From NCBI GenBank assembly GCA_903934285.1, contig CAIZNN010000135.1, forward strand, positions 1-52,824: a stretch of DNA of 52,824 nt. Direction: 5' to 3'. The stretch's first letter is position 1. Each line of letters opens with the position of its first letter. The notes beneath the pieces are model-generated. The model was not told where the DNA came from, made no database searches, and worked only from the letters and a program-made list of their open reading frames with translations. A program made the position numbers and the translations under genes. This stretch comes from Akkermansiaceae bacterium. Lineage in GTDB: Bacteria; Verrucomicrobiota; Verrucomicrobiia; Verrucomicrobiales; Akkermansiaceae. Of this stretch, positions 26,513 through 34,503 are shown one piece after another.

Positions 26513-27656
26513 CCCCGCCACACCCGCCGCAGCCGCCACCGCCGCGGCAGCCTCACAGACCCAAGCTGCCAAAAAGGCCCTGCTGGCCTCCGCCAACCGG
26601 CCGGCTAAAATCAAGCCCTTTTCCAAAAAGGTGCTCGTCGATTTGTTCCGCGGCTTGTCCTCGATGCTGCGCGCCCAAATCAACACCGCCGACGCCCTCA
26701 AATACTACAGCAACGACCTGCCTAACAAAGCAATGGTCGATGCGTTGCTGCGCATCCGCGAGGACATCAGCAACGGCATGAATGTGCATGAGTCCTTCCG
26801 CCGCACCGGGCGCTTCAACGACACCGTCATTGGTCTCATCCAAGCGGGTTCTGACGCCGGCCAACTCCACCATGCCTTCCAGTCGCTAGCCGTCCGGCTC
26901 AAAAGCGAATTGTTCTTCTCCAAGCAGTTGAAGAAAGCCACCGTCACCCCAGGCATCATCATTTGCGTCTTGCTCGGCGCCTTCATCACCTCGCAAGTGA
27001 AAATCGTCCCACAGGTCGAAGACATGCTCAAAGGCGTCGGTGCCAAACCCGATGGCATGACCGCGATCTCATTCAAAGTGAGCCACTTCACCCAGGCGGT
27101 GTGGCCGGTGCTGGTCGTCTCCCTGATTGCCCTCGCCATCACCATCGCCCGTTCCGCCCATGTCCGCACCCTCATTCTGGGCCTCGCCATGTCCCGCTGG
27201 CGCTTGCTGCGCCTCCTCATCATGAGTCTGCGCCAACTCACCTTCCTCTCCACCATCAAGTTGCTGCATTCCAACGGCATCAATCTGGCCAAGTCGATCC
27301 GCGTCTCCGCCAACAGCGTGCGCAACACCCCGTTTTACGAGGAACTGCGCACCGCCGCCGACAAATATGAACATTCCGGCGTGCCCCTCTCCACCGCTTT
27401 CGCCAAATACACCTCGGTCGATTCCCAAGTCACCCACATGCTCTCCATCGGCGAAAAATCCGCCTCGCTCGACAGCCAACTCGAGATGCTCACCGAAATG
27501 TATGAGGAGGACGCGGAAACTCACATGACCACCTTTTCCGCCACCGTGAGCTTCCTGGTGCTAATCATTGCCGTCTCTCTCATCGCGGCGGTGTTCATTG
27601 GCACCTTCCTGCCGATTTTCCTGATGGGTCCGAAAATGATGCAGAACGGCATCTAA
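26505..27656 (+). CDS. pilC: PilC/GspF-like inner-membrane platform protein
   Basis: The product has 383 residues with two copies of the GspF domain. Membrane spans lie at about residues 146-166, 200-220 and 345-372 (LVLIIAVSLIAAVFIGTFLP). The first 40 residues are Ala-rich and likely disordered. Motifs typical of the family include GLIQAGSDAGQL and LSIGEKSASLDSQL. It anchors the assembly ATPase and pilins. The start lies within the previous gene (overlap 8 bases). The stop codon TAA is the first three bases of a TAAATCC tandem array. Confidence 0.9.
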   Translation: MTDPATPAAAATAAAASQTQAAKKALLASANRPAKIKPFSKKVLVDLFRGLSSMLRAQINTADALKYYSNDLPNKAMVDALLRIREDISNGMNVHESFRRTGRFNDTVIGLIQAGSDAGQLHHAFQSLAVRLKSELFFSKQLKKATVTPGIIICVLLGAFITSQVKIVPQVEDMLKGVGAKPDGMTAISFKVSHFTQAVWPVLVVSLIALAITIARSAHVRTLILGLAMSRWRLLRLLIMSLRQLTFLSTIKLLHSNGINLAKSIRVSANSVRNTPFYEELRTAADKYEHSGVPLSTAFAKYTSVDSQVTHMLSIGEKSASLDSQLEMLTEMYEEDAETHMTTFSATVSFLVLIIAVSLIAAVFIGTFLPIFLMGPKMMQNGI

Positions 27657-27723
27657 ATCCTAAATCCTAAATCCTAAATCCTAAATCCTAAATCCTAAAT
27701 CCTAAATCCTAAATCATAAATCA
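27654..27723 (+). repeat. TAAATCC heptamer tandem array
   Basis: Eight exact copies of TAAATCC (27654-27709) are followed by two of TAAATCA (27710-27723). The first copy supplies the pilC stop. Heptamer arrays of this kind, called STRR, are known in cyanobacteria; whether they are the same class is not known. Confidence 0.95.
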
Positions 27724-27806
27724 TAAACATGAACATGACGTCCATTGTTGCGCCCACATCTTCTTTTCGTTTGAAATTCCATGCCTGAAATTTAGAACTT
27801 TCAATT

Positions 27807-28220
27807 ATGCAACTCACCCGCTTCGACCGCTGGCTGCGGGAGCGCTTTGTCTATGAGACCCACATCAAAACCCTGCGGGCTCCGGAATCCATCCCCAAGG
27901 GTATCCATGCCCAACAACTCCCGGATATCCCGGGCGTCCGCTTCAAACACCTCTTCATCGCCCGCAACACCAAACTTGCCGACTCCTTCATCGCCAGCCT
28001 CAGGGACGCCAACCTGATGTTCTTCACTTCGGTGGTGGATCGCAAGGCCTGGTTCGTGCCTTGGATCGCCCCGAAAAACAAGTCCCTCACCTGGCTGCTG
28101 GCGTGGATCGTGCTGGCCAGCACCTCCACCTTCTTTCTTGTTAGATACCTCGTCGGACTGGTCAGCCAACCCGAAATCCGCAAAATGTTCGGCGAGGCCT
28201 TCGAACTCCTAAAAGGTTGA
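27807..28220 (+). CDS. Single-span membrane protein of unknown function
   Basis: The product has 137 residues with one membrane span near the C-terminus (SLTWLLAWIVLASTSTFFLV, about residues 92-112) and no signal peptide. The N-terminal 90 residues are soluble, with many basic and aromatic residues. It is the first gene after the heptamer array and starts the accessory block; a TTG (28217) in the frame of the next pilin overlaps its stop. No family is recognised. Inference from position: an accessory to the pilus platform. Confidence 0.65.
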   Translation: MQLTRFDRWLRERFVYETHIKTLRAPESIPKGIHAQQLPDIPGVRFKHLFIARNTKLADSFIASLRDANLMFFTSVVDRKAWFVPWIAPKNKSLTWLLAWIVLASTSTFFLVRYLVGLVSQPEIRKMFGEAFELLKG

Positions 28221-28276
28221 AATATCCTGATTTTATCCTTTCCATGAAAACTCTTTTCCACAATTATTCCATCGAA

Positions 28277-28690
28277 ATGAACGAGTTCCGCCCATTCCGC
28301 CTGCGGCAGCGACTCCGGGCTTTCACGCTGCTAGAAATGACGATAGTCATCATGGTTCTGCTCATCTTGATCGGCATCGGGCTATATTCCACCAGCGCCA
28401 TCAAGACCTGGCGCCTGGGCCGCGAAGCCAGCGAAACGCTGCGCAGCGTCTATACCGCGCAACGCCTGTATCTGTCAGACAATCCGACGGCGGCCGTGAC
28501 TTCGCTCACCGATGCCTTGCTCATTCCGTACCTTCCGAACAAGGCGGCCACCATGCCCACCATCACGACCCTGACAGGAGCCACGCTTCCGGTCAAGGTC
28601 ACGGTGTTTCCGCCGGTGGTCAACAACGGGGGGACCACCTATGACCCCTCCGGCAGTACCAAAGACTCCCTCTGGGACGTTGGCGAATGA
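28277..28690 (+). CDS. Pilin-like protein with Ala before the cleavage site
   Basis: The product has 137 residues from ATG 28277 (157 if TTG 28217; a further ATG lies at 28244). The chosen start gives a normal 15-residue basic leader. The prepilin motif reads LRA|FTLLEMTIVIMVLLIL: Phe at +1 and Glu at +5 are present, but the usual Gly at -1 is Ala. Prepilin peptidases can tolerate Ala at -1, often with lower efficiency. The mature domain is short, Thr/Val-rich and has no Cys. The stop overlaps the next gene by ATGA. It is probably a second or minor pilin used with the accessory block. Confidence 0.78.
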   Translation: MNEFRPFRLRQRLRAFTLLEMTIVIMVLLILIGIGLYSTSAIKTWRLGREASETLRSVYTAQRLYLSDNPTAAVTSLTDALLIPYLPNKAATMPTITTLTGATLPVKVTVFPPVVNNGGTTYDPSGSTKDSLWDVGE

Positions 28691-29163
28691 TGCGCGTGCT
28701 TCCACTTCTGCTCAGCCTCGCCCTCGGTTCCACCCTGCGCGCCGAAGAGTTCCGGCCTTTCGCCACCTTCGTTCTCCACTCCCACGTCAAAGTCACCGGC
28801 GAGCGGATCACCCCGATCCCGATCAAACCCATCGTGTTCCATGTCTCCACCGATGGCGTGCGGGTGCGGATCTCGCCGGAGGGCGATGCCGAGGCCGGCA
28901 GCACCTTTGAAATTTACCGCTCGGACGGGGTTGGCCGCCAGCGCTCCGGCGAGACCGCACTGGAGGTCATTCCCGGCATCCAAGCCATGAGCAAGAGCGG
29001 CGGGGTACTGCGCCACCTGCGCCTCACCCGCGAAGCGCTCACCATCACCACCTTTCCGGGCATCGCTGATCATACCATCATCACCCACGCCCTCGCCGTG
29101 GCCCCCGGCACTCCGGTCGCCGCCCGGCAACCAAACGTCCCCACCGAATCTAGCAAGCCATGA
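28687..29163 (+). CDS. Exported protein of unknown function in the pilus accessory block
   Basis: The product has 158 residues with a signal peptide ending LRAEE. The mature part is predicted to be mainly beta (FVLHSHVKVTGERITPIP, VRVRISPEGDAEAGS). No Cys remains after cleavage. ATGA overlaps couple it to both neighbours. No family is recognised. It could be a periplasmic or surface partner of the preceding pilin. Confidence 0.7.
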   Translation: MMRVLPLLLSLALGSTLRAEEFRPFATFVLHSHVKVTGERITPIPIKPIVFHVSTDGVRVRISPEGDAEAGSTFEIYRSDGVGRQRSGETALEVIPGIQAMSKSGGVLRHLRLTREALTITTFPGIADHTIITHALAVAPGTPVAARQPNVPTESSKP

Positions 29164-30038
29164 CGCCCCCGCCCCCCGACAACCCCGCCGCCTCTTCCCA
29201 TCCGGCGCAAGAACCCGTGGCAGCCACCAGCGCCGCGATGAACCTGCCGCAAGCCGGGACCTCCGAGGTCAAACACCGTGTCGCCACCTACCCGCGCCAG
29301 ACGCGCGCCTATCCGTTGCTACTCCTCGCCAGCACCGCCACGGCCGCGCTGTTCTGTTTCATGTACATCACCAAACCGGTGATCCCGCCCGCCCCTACCC
29401 TCAGCCCCAACCCGCTCGCCGCCACCACCACCACCACCACCCCGCTGGCCGCCCCTGAAAAACCGGGCACCACCCAGCCCCCCGCCGGGCCTGCTAACAC
29501 CACCTCCGCCCAGCCCCCCGCCGCCGCCGCCACAGCCGCCCCGCCGGCCCCCAGCATGCTGCCCGATACCGAGCGCCTGCCGGGCGATACCGGTGCCAAC
29601 CTCGCCGCCAAGCCACCTGCACCTGCCGACCCGCGCCAAACCCTGCCCGCCCCCGCCCCCTTTGAGGAAACCAACCTCCACATCCAGCATGTCCTAACCG
29701 CCGCCGCGCCGGGCGGCGACCTCAGCCGCATCGTCCTCAACGTGCCCGTCCTCTATCAATCCCGCAACCTCGGCTGGACCCAACGCGAAGTCGCCGAGTC
29801 CCGCGCACTGCTCCAACGCCTCACCACCTATCAGGAAAATTCCCGCGCCCTGCGCGAGGAAGCCACCCAACTTCTCACCGCTTGGAACCACCTCGTCGAA
29901 CGCTCCATCCCCACCTCCGTGCTGCGTGCCGACAGCCCGTCGCTGCCAGCCAATCAGGATTACGCCGGGCGCTCCCAAGCACCGGCAGGCCTCGATACCG
30001 CCGAGGCAATCCAAATCCAACCCGCCGCCAAGCCATGA
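29160..30038 (+). CDS. Single-span protein with long Pro/Ala/Thr-rich linker
   Basis: The product has 292 residues. About 48 residues precede one membrane span (about 51-70: PLLLLASTATAALFCFMYI). A Pro/Ala/Thr-rich linker of roughly 95 residues follows, then a helical C-terminal domain (RIVLNVPVLYQSRNLGWTQR ... LLTAWNHLVERSI). The build, with a short cytoplasmic tail, span, extended periplasmic linker and folded end, resembles TonB- or PilP-like bridging proteins. ATGA overlaps link it to both sides. Function is inferred only as a periplasm-spanning link. Confidence 0.65.
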   Translation: MTPPPPDNPAASSHPAQEPVAATSAAMNLPQAGTSEVKHRVATYPRQTRAYPLLLLASTATAALFCFMYITKPVIPPAPTLSPNPLAATTTTTTPLAAPEKPGTTQPPAGPANTTSAQPPAAAATAAPPAPSMLPDTERLPGDTGANLAAKPPAPADPRQTLPAPAPFEETNLHIQHVLTAAAPGGDLSRIVLNVPVLYQSRNLGWTQREVAESRALLQRLTTYQENSRALREEATQLLTAWNHLVERSIPTSVLRADSPSLPANQDYAGRSQAPAGLDTAEAIQIQPAAKP

Positions 30039-30769
30039 ACTCACGCCTCCTCGCCCTCACCTTCACCATGCTCGGCGGCCTGTGCTGCCCCGCCCAAAAA
30101 GTCCCGCCCGCGGCGGTCCCCACCGATGCTGTGGCCGATGCCATCAATAAGTTCTTTGACAGCCGCCATGGCGAGAACCCACCCAACGAGGTCACCGTCG
30201 AACTCCCGCCCCAGCCACTACCCGCCCCTACCCCCGCCCTCGTCCCGCCGTCCGCCACTACCGTCGCCCCAACCGCCGACGCAAGCCCACCCGCCGAGTC
30301 CGCACCCAGCCTTACCGTCCAAGTCGAGCAACTCCAAACCGGCAGTGCTGCGGTCGATCCGAAAACCGTGACACTCCGCGCCCCCTTCCCCGCCAAACCG
30401 CTCGCCGCGAGCCCCTCCGGCTGGCGCCTCGATCCCGCCACCAGCGCTCCGCCGTTCATCCGCAAGGTCGATCTCGCCCCGGGGACCAGCATCACCCTCA
30501 CCATCCGCCCGCATCTGCTCGTCCCCGACACCACCGCCTTCGCCATCCCCGAACCCGGCTTCGACCCCGCCTGCGGCTACCGGCAGGCACGCACCGTCAG
30601 CGCCATCCTCGCCAACTCCATCCAACAACTCGACGAGGACGCCAAACACCTCGGCAACGCCATCGCCCAGCTCCAGCAATTCGTCAGTTCGTTGCCCCGC
30701 TCCGACCCGCCGCCACCCGCCGCCGCTGCCGCCGCCACCGCCGCCCCCACCCCATCTAACAAACCATGA
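30035..30769 (+). CDS. Exported protein with Pro-rich linker, pilus accessory block
   Basis: The product has 244 residues from ATG 30035, which overlaps the previous stop and gives a signal peptide (ends CCPAQ; a Cys pair before it could suit a lipobox, weakly). A Pro/Ala-rich segment follows, then a beta-rich core (TVTLRAPFPAKPL, GTSITLTIRPHLLVPDTT) and a C-terminal helix with Gln/Leu repeats (SIQQLDEDAKHLGNAIAQLQ) that may form a coiled coil. The last 25 residues are Pro/Ala. No family is recognised. Confidence 0.65.
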   Translation: MNSRLLALTFTMLGGLCCPAQKVPPAAVPTDAVADAINKFFDSRHGENPPNEVTVELPPQPLPAPTPALVPPSATTVAPTADASPPAESAPSLTVQVEQLQTGSAAVDPKTVTLRAPFPAKPLAASPSGWRLDPATSAPPFIRKVDLAPGTSITLTIRPHLLVPDTTAFAIPEPGFDPACGYRQARTVSAILANSIQQLDEDAKHLGNAIAQLQQFVSSLPRSDPPPPAAAAAATAAPTPSNKP

Positions 30770-31374
30770 GCCCCTCCACCCTCCCCATGACTTGCAGTCT
30801 GGCCCTTGCCACCCTGTCCGGAGCCGTGTTCAGCCACTGGTGGTCGCTGCGCGAATTCAGCGGCGCCCTCGCCTCCCCACCTCGCGAACACGCGCTCCAC
30901 GCCCCCGCCGCCACCGCCGCCACCGCCGCCACCACCGCCGCCACCGTCGCCACCGCCGCCACCGTCGCCACCGTCGCCACCACCGCCGCCCCGGCCCCCA
31001 CCGCCACCCCGGCCAGCCAGCCGCTTGACCTCCCGCAGCCCAAAGTCCTCGCCAGTCAACCCGCGCCCGCCCCAGTCGCGGAGCCCTCCGCCGCCCAGAA
31101 GGAGTTTTTCGAGTCGCTGCTCGATGAAATGAAACAACTCAGGAAAACCAATCTGGCCCTGCGCGACCAAATGGCGGAAACCAACCGCGACTTGATGCAA
31201 CTCGAATTCCGCGTCGATACCCACTCGGCCTCGTTCCGCCCGCTCCCGCTCACCGAAGACCTCTCCTCTCTCGACGCCTCCTCCCTCGATACCTCCACCT
31301 TCAACCCGTCCGTCCCCGATGCCGACCCCGGCGTCCTCCCGCCACGCGCCGTCATGGTCGATCGGCCCGAGTGA
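30766..31374 (+). CDS. Membrane-anchored low-complexity protein with coiled coil
   Basis: The product has 202 residues with an N-terminal hydrophobic anchor (about 8-26). Residues 47-75 are almost only Ala, Thr and Val, encoded by GCC/ACC/GTC triplet repeats at 30905-31000. A Pro/Ala linker and a predicted coiled coil (FFESLLDEMKQLRKTNLALR, about 113-150) follow. The acidic tail has DASSLDTSTF. It is the last gene of the ATGA-coupled accessory block. A spacer or stator role at the inner membrane is a guess. Length could vary between strains because of the triplet repeats. Confidence 0.6.
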   Translation: MSPSTLPMTCSLALATLSGAVFSHWWSLREFSGALASPPREHALHAPAATAATAATTAATVATAATVATVATTAAPAPTATPASQPLDLPQPKVLASQPAPAPVAEPSAAQKEFFESLLDEMKQLRKTNLALRDQMAETNRDLMQLEFRVDTHSASFRPLPLTEDLSSLDASSLDTSTFNPSVPDADPGVLPPRAVMVDRPE

Positions 31375-31693
31375 CCCCGATTCCCACATGCCGGTTCCTC
31401 GCCTTGGTGAAAACCATGGAAGACTGGGGGGAAGGTGCGGCCAGTCGATTGTGGCCTGGCGCAAGACCAGCCCAACAATGCCCGCCGTCCCGCCGCCAAA
31501 GCGCAGACTTCACCCTCACGACCCGCAACCGGCCGAACTTCCCGGGACGATTCAGAAAATGCTCTCGTCGGCCGCCGTCCCGCCCAATACCGTCAGTTTT
31601 GTCGGCGCGGGAATGGCAAGCATGAGTGGCTCCGGCCGTTGCCAAACCCTGAGCCATACTCATAGCCTCGGGCGGCCCGCCCCAACCTCAGCG
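31375..31693 (+). other. 319-base intergenic region with no gene seen
   Basis: The reading frame of the next gene is open through here but has no homology-like pattern or signal. No promoter, hairpin or repeat stands out. Confidence 0.5.
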
Positions 31694-33160
31694 ATGAACC
31701 CCGCCTTGCATCCCCCCCGCGAACCCCACTCTCCCATTCCTCTGTGTGTGGATCTGGATGGCACATTCATCCGTGGCGACTTGCTGTGGGACGGCATCCT
31801 GCGCTTGATCCGCAACAACCCGGCACGCTTGTTGCAGCTCCCGTGGTGGCTGGCCTGCGGCAGGCAGATGCTCAAATCCCATCTGGCACACCACGCCCCG
31901 CCCCCGCTCATCGCCCCTCCCATCAACCAGCGCTTGCTCGCATTGCTCCTTGCCGAGCGCGCCAAGGGCCGCCCAATCGTCCTCGCCACCGCCGCCCACG
32001 TCGCCAGCCTCGAGTCCATCCTGCGCTCGTTTCGCTTTGATGAAGTGCTGGCCAGCGACGACACGGTCAACCTCAAGGGGCCGGCGAAAGCCCAGGCCCT
32101 CGTCGCGCGCTTCGGCCACAAGGGGTTCGACTACGCGGGGGATTCGTTCGCCGACGAGGCGATCTGGACCTGTGCCCGCAAGGCCATTGTGGTCAGCCGC
32201 TATCCACGCCGCATCCGCCGCTGGTCGGCCATGTTCGAGGTGGACCAGGCCATTACACCCTTGCCGCAGGCCACCTGGCAAGACTGGCTCAAGGCTTGCC
32301 GCATTCACCAGTGGTCGAAAAACCTCCTCCTCGCCGTGCCGTTTCTGGCAGGGCATCACTTCCGCGAGGCCTGGCAACTCGCCGGCCTGCTCGCCGCGTT
32401 CCTGGCCATGGGCCTCTGCGCCTCGGCCACCTACCTGTGGAATGACCTGCTGGACCTCGATTTCGACCGCACCCATCCTAACAAGAAAAACCGCCTCGCC
32501 GCTGCCGGCTTGAGCTCAGTTCCCCGCATCCTGCTGGCGTCCTTGGTTTTGGTCACCGCCGGCCTGGTCGGCGCCTTCACCCTGCTGCCCGTCTTCGGCC
32601 TGCTGCTCACGGGTTACGTCATCGTCACCTTGAGTTACTCGTTGCTGCTGAAGCGCATCGCCATCGCCGATATCTTCACCCTCGCCTTCCTCTATCTGTC
32701 GCGCATCGTCGGCGGCATCCTCATTTCCTCCGCGGTGGTCTCGTTTTGGCTCTTTGCGTTCAGCTTTCTGCTCTTTCTCTCGCTCGCCGCGCTGAAACGC
32801 TTCACCGAACTGCGCCGCTCCTCGGAGAGCGGCGCCTGCCAACTGATGGGCCGCGGCTACCGCACCGAGGACATCCCGGTCGTCTCGGAGTTGGGCGTCG
32901 CCGCCGGCGTGGCCTCCACGGTGGTGTTAGCTTTGTATTCTAACAGCCCAGAGATCACTCAACTCTATGCCCATCCGTATTGGGTCTGGGGTGTCTGCGT
33001 GGCCGCCTTGTTCTGGATCTCGCGGATCTGGTTCCTAACCAAACGCGGTGCCATGCACGAAGACCCGATCGTGTTCGCTCTCACCGACAAGGCCACGTGG
33101 TTGATCGCCCTGTTAGCCATGGCCTGCATCCTGCTCGCCCAACCCCTCCCCGCGCCATGA
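31694..33160 (+). CDS. HAD phosphatase-UbiA fusion, decaprenyl-phosphate phosphoribosyltransferase-like
   Basis: The product has 488 residues. Residues 1 to about 195 are a HAD-type domain with DLDGTFIRGD (motif I), a Thr-containing motif II (LATAAHVAS) and GDSFADEAIW (motif IV). From about 200 on there are about eight or nine membrane spans of a UbiA prenyltransferase, with NDLLDLDFDRTHPNKKNR and HQWSKNLLLAVP. Both motifs match the 5-phosphoribosyl-decaprenol-phosphate synthase branch (Rv3806c in Mycobacterium). The HAD part could remove the 5-phosphate after transfer, so one protein could carry two steps. The stop overlaps the dprE1 start by ATGA. The pathway assignment depends on the neighbours. 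Confidence 0.82.
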   Translation: MNPALHPPREPHSPIPLCVDLDGTFIRGDLLWDGILRLIRNNPARLLQLPWWLACGRQMLKSHLAHHAPPPLIAPPINQRLLALLLAERAKGRPIVLATAAHVASLESILRSFRFDEVLASDDTVNLKGPAKAQALVARFGHKGFDYAGDSFADEAIWTCARKAIVVSRYPRRIRRWSAMFEVDQAITPLPQATWQDWLKACRIHQWSKNLLLAVPFLAGHHFREAWQLAGLLAAFLAMGLCASATYLWNDLLDLDFDRTHPNKKNRLAAAGLSSVPRILLASLVLVTAGLVGAFTLLPVFGLLLTGYVIVTLSYSLLLKRIAIADIFTLAFLYLSRIVGGILISSAVVSFWLFAFSFLLFLSLAALKRFTELRRSSESGACQLMGRGYRTEDIPVVSELGVAAGVASTVVLALYSNSPEITQLYAHPYWVWGVCVAALFWISRIWFLTKRGAMHEDPIVFALTDKATWLIALLAMACILLAQPLPAP

Positions 33161-34458
33161 CCACCACCACCCGCGAAATGCACGCCTGGGGCAAGCTGCG
33201 CCCCGCACGGGCGACGGTATGCACCCCGGCGTGGCCACCCGCCGCACTGCCGGGCCCCGGCCCGTTGCTGGCCTACGGCCTCGGGCGCTCCTACGGCGAC
33301 AGCTGCCTGTTAGACGGGGGCACCATGATCGAGACGCGCTTTCTCGACCGCATTCGCGCGTTCGATCCGCACACCGGCTTGCTGCGGGCCGAGGCGGGCA
33401 TCAGCTTGGACGCCATTTTGCGTTTCTGCGTGCCGCGGGGATGGTTTCTTCCCACCACGCCCGGCACCGCCCTGGTCACCCTCGGTGGAGCCATTGCCAA
33501 TGACGTGCATGGCAAAAACCATCACCGCTCGGGGTGCATCGGCAACCACATCCCTGCCTTCGACCTGCTCCGCTCGGATCAACCCGTGCAGACCTGCCAC
33601 GCCGGCGACGCGCTGCACGCGGCTACCATCGGCGGACTCGGTCTCACCGGCCTCATCACCGCCGCCCAAATCCAACTCACCCCGATCCGCTCGGCGTTTC
33701 TCGACGTCGAACTGATCCGCTTCAGCGGCTTGGACGAATTCATGGCCCTGTCTGCCGAATCCGCCGCAACTTGGGAACACACCGTCGCCTGGATCGATTG
33801 CATCGCCGGGGGCGCCTCGCTTGGACGCGGCATCTTCATCCGTGGCAATTGGAGCGATCGCGGCGCGCTGACCCTGCATCGCCCCGCGCGCCTCAGCGTC
33901 CCTATGGACCTGCCGGCCTGCACCTTGAACCGCTTCTCGGTGAGGGCGTTCAACACCCTTTACTATCGGCGGTTCTGCGGCAAAACCAAAACCCTCCACC
34001 AACACTACGCACCCTTTTTCTATCCGCTAGACGGGGTTGGCCAATGGAACCGCATCTACGGCAAACGGGGATTCTATCAATACCAGTGCGTCACGCCTCC
34101 CGCAGCCGGCACCGGGCCGATGGTGCAAATCCTCAAACAAATCGCCGCCTCGGGGCAGGCGTCGTTCCTTGCGGTGTTGAAGACTTTCGGCCACGTCGCC
34201 TCACCGGGCCTGCTATCGTTTCCGACCCCCGGCATCACCCTAGCGCTGGACTTTGCGGACCGCGGTGCCCGCACCCGCGAACTGTTCGATCGTCTCGACG
34301 CGATCGTGCGCGATGCGGGCGGCCGCCTCTATCCGGCCAAGGATGCGCGCATGAGAGCCGATGATTTCCCGCGCTTCTACCCGCAACTCGAGACATTCCG
34401 CAACCACCTCGATCCATCATTCACCTCGGAATTCTGGAAACGCATGCACCCGCACTGA
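33157..34458 (+). CDS. dprE1: Decaprenylphosphoryl-beta-D-ribose 2-oxidase
   Basis: The product has 433 residues. It is an FAD-dependent oxidase of the VAO type, with GLGRSYGDSC near the N-terminus and HGKNHHRSGCIGNHI, which holds the His matching His132 of the mycobacterial enzyme. LYPAKDARM near the C-terminus holds the Lys matching Lys418. The position of Cys387, the target of covalent benzothiazinones, is Ala here (GITLALDF). It oxidises the ribose C2 of decaprenylphosphoryl-ribose as the first half of epimerisation to arabinose. The gene overlaps the UbiA fusion gene and precedes the SDR partner. Confidence 0.88.
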   Translation: MTTTTREMHAWGKLRPARATVCTPAWPPAALPGPGPLLAYGLGRSYGDSCLLDGGTMIETRFLDRIRAFDPHTGLLRAEAGISLDAILRFCVPRGWFLPTTPGTALVTLGGAIANDVHGKNHHRSGCIGNHIPAFDLLRSDQPVQTCHAGDALHAATIGGLGLTGLITAAQIQLTPIRSAFLDVELIRFSGLDEFMALSAESAATWEHTVAWIDCIAGGASLGRGIFIRGNWSDRGALTLHRPARLSVPMDLPACTLNRFSVRAFNTLYYRRFCGKTKTLHQHYAPFFYPLDGVGQWNRIYGKRGFYQYQCVTPPAAGTGPMVQILKQIAASGQASFLAVLKTFGHVASPGLLSFPTPGITLALDFADRGARTRELFDRLDAIVRDAGGRLYPAKDARMRADDFPRFYPQLETFRNHLDPSFTSEFWKRMHPH

Positions 34459-34503
34459 CTCCGCAGGTCGCCGCTTGACCCGACCTCCCGCATTTTCACC
34501 CCC

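Noticed and set aside
24590..26701. 703-codon open frame on the minus strand
   Set aside because: It is antisense to the PilB-like ATPase and its neighbours, lacks any domain pattern, and is rich in Gly, Ala, Asp and Val as expected from the reverse of high-GC coding sequence.
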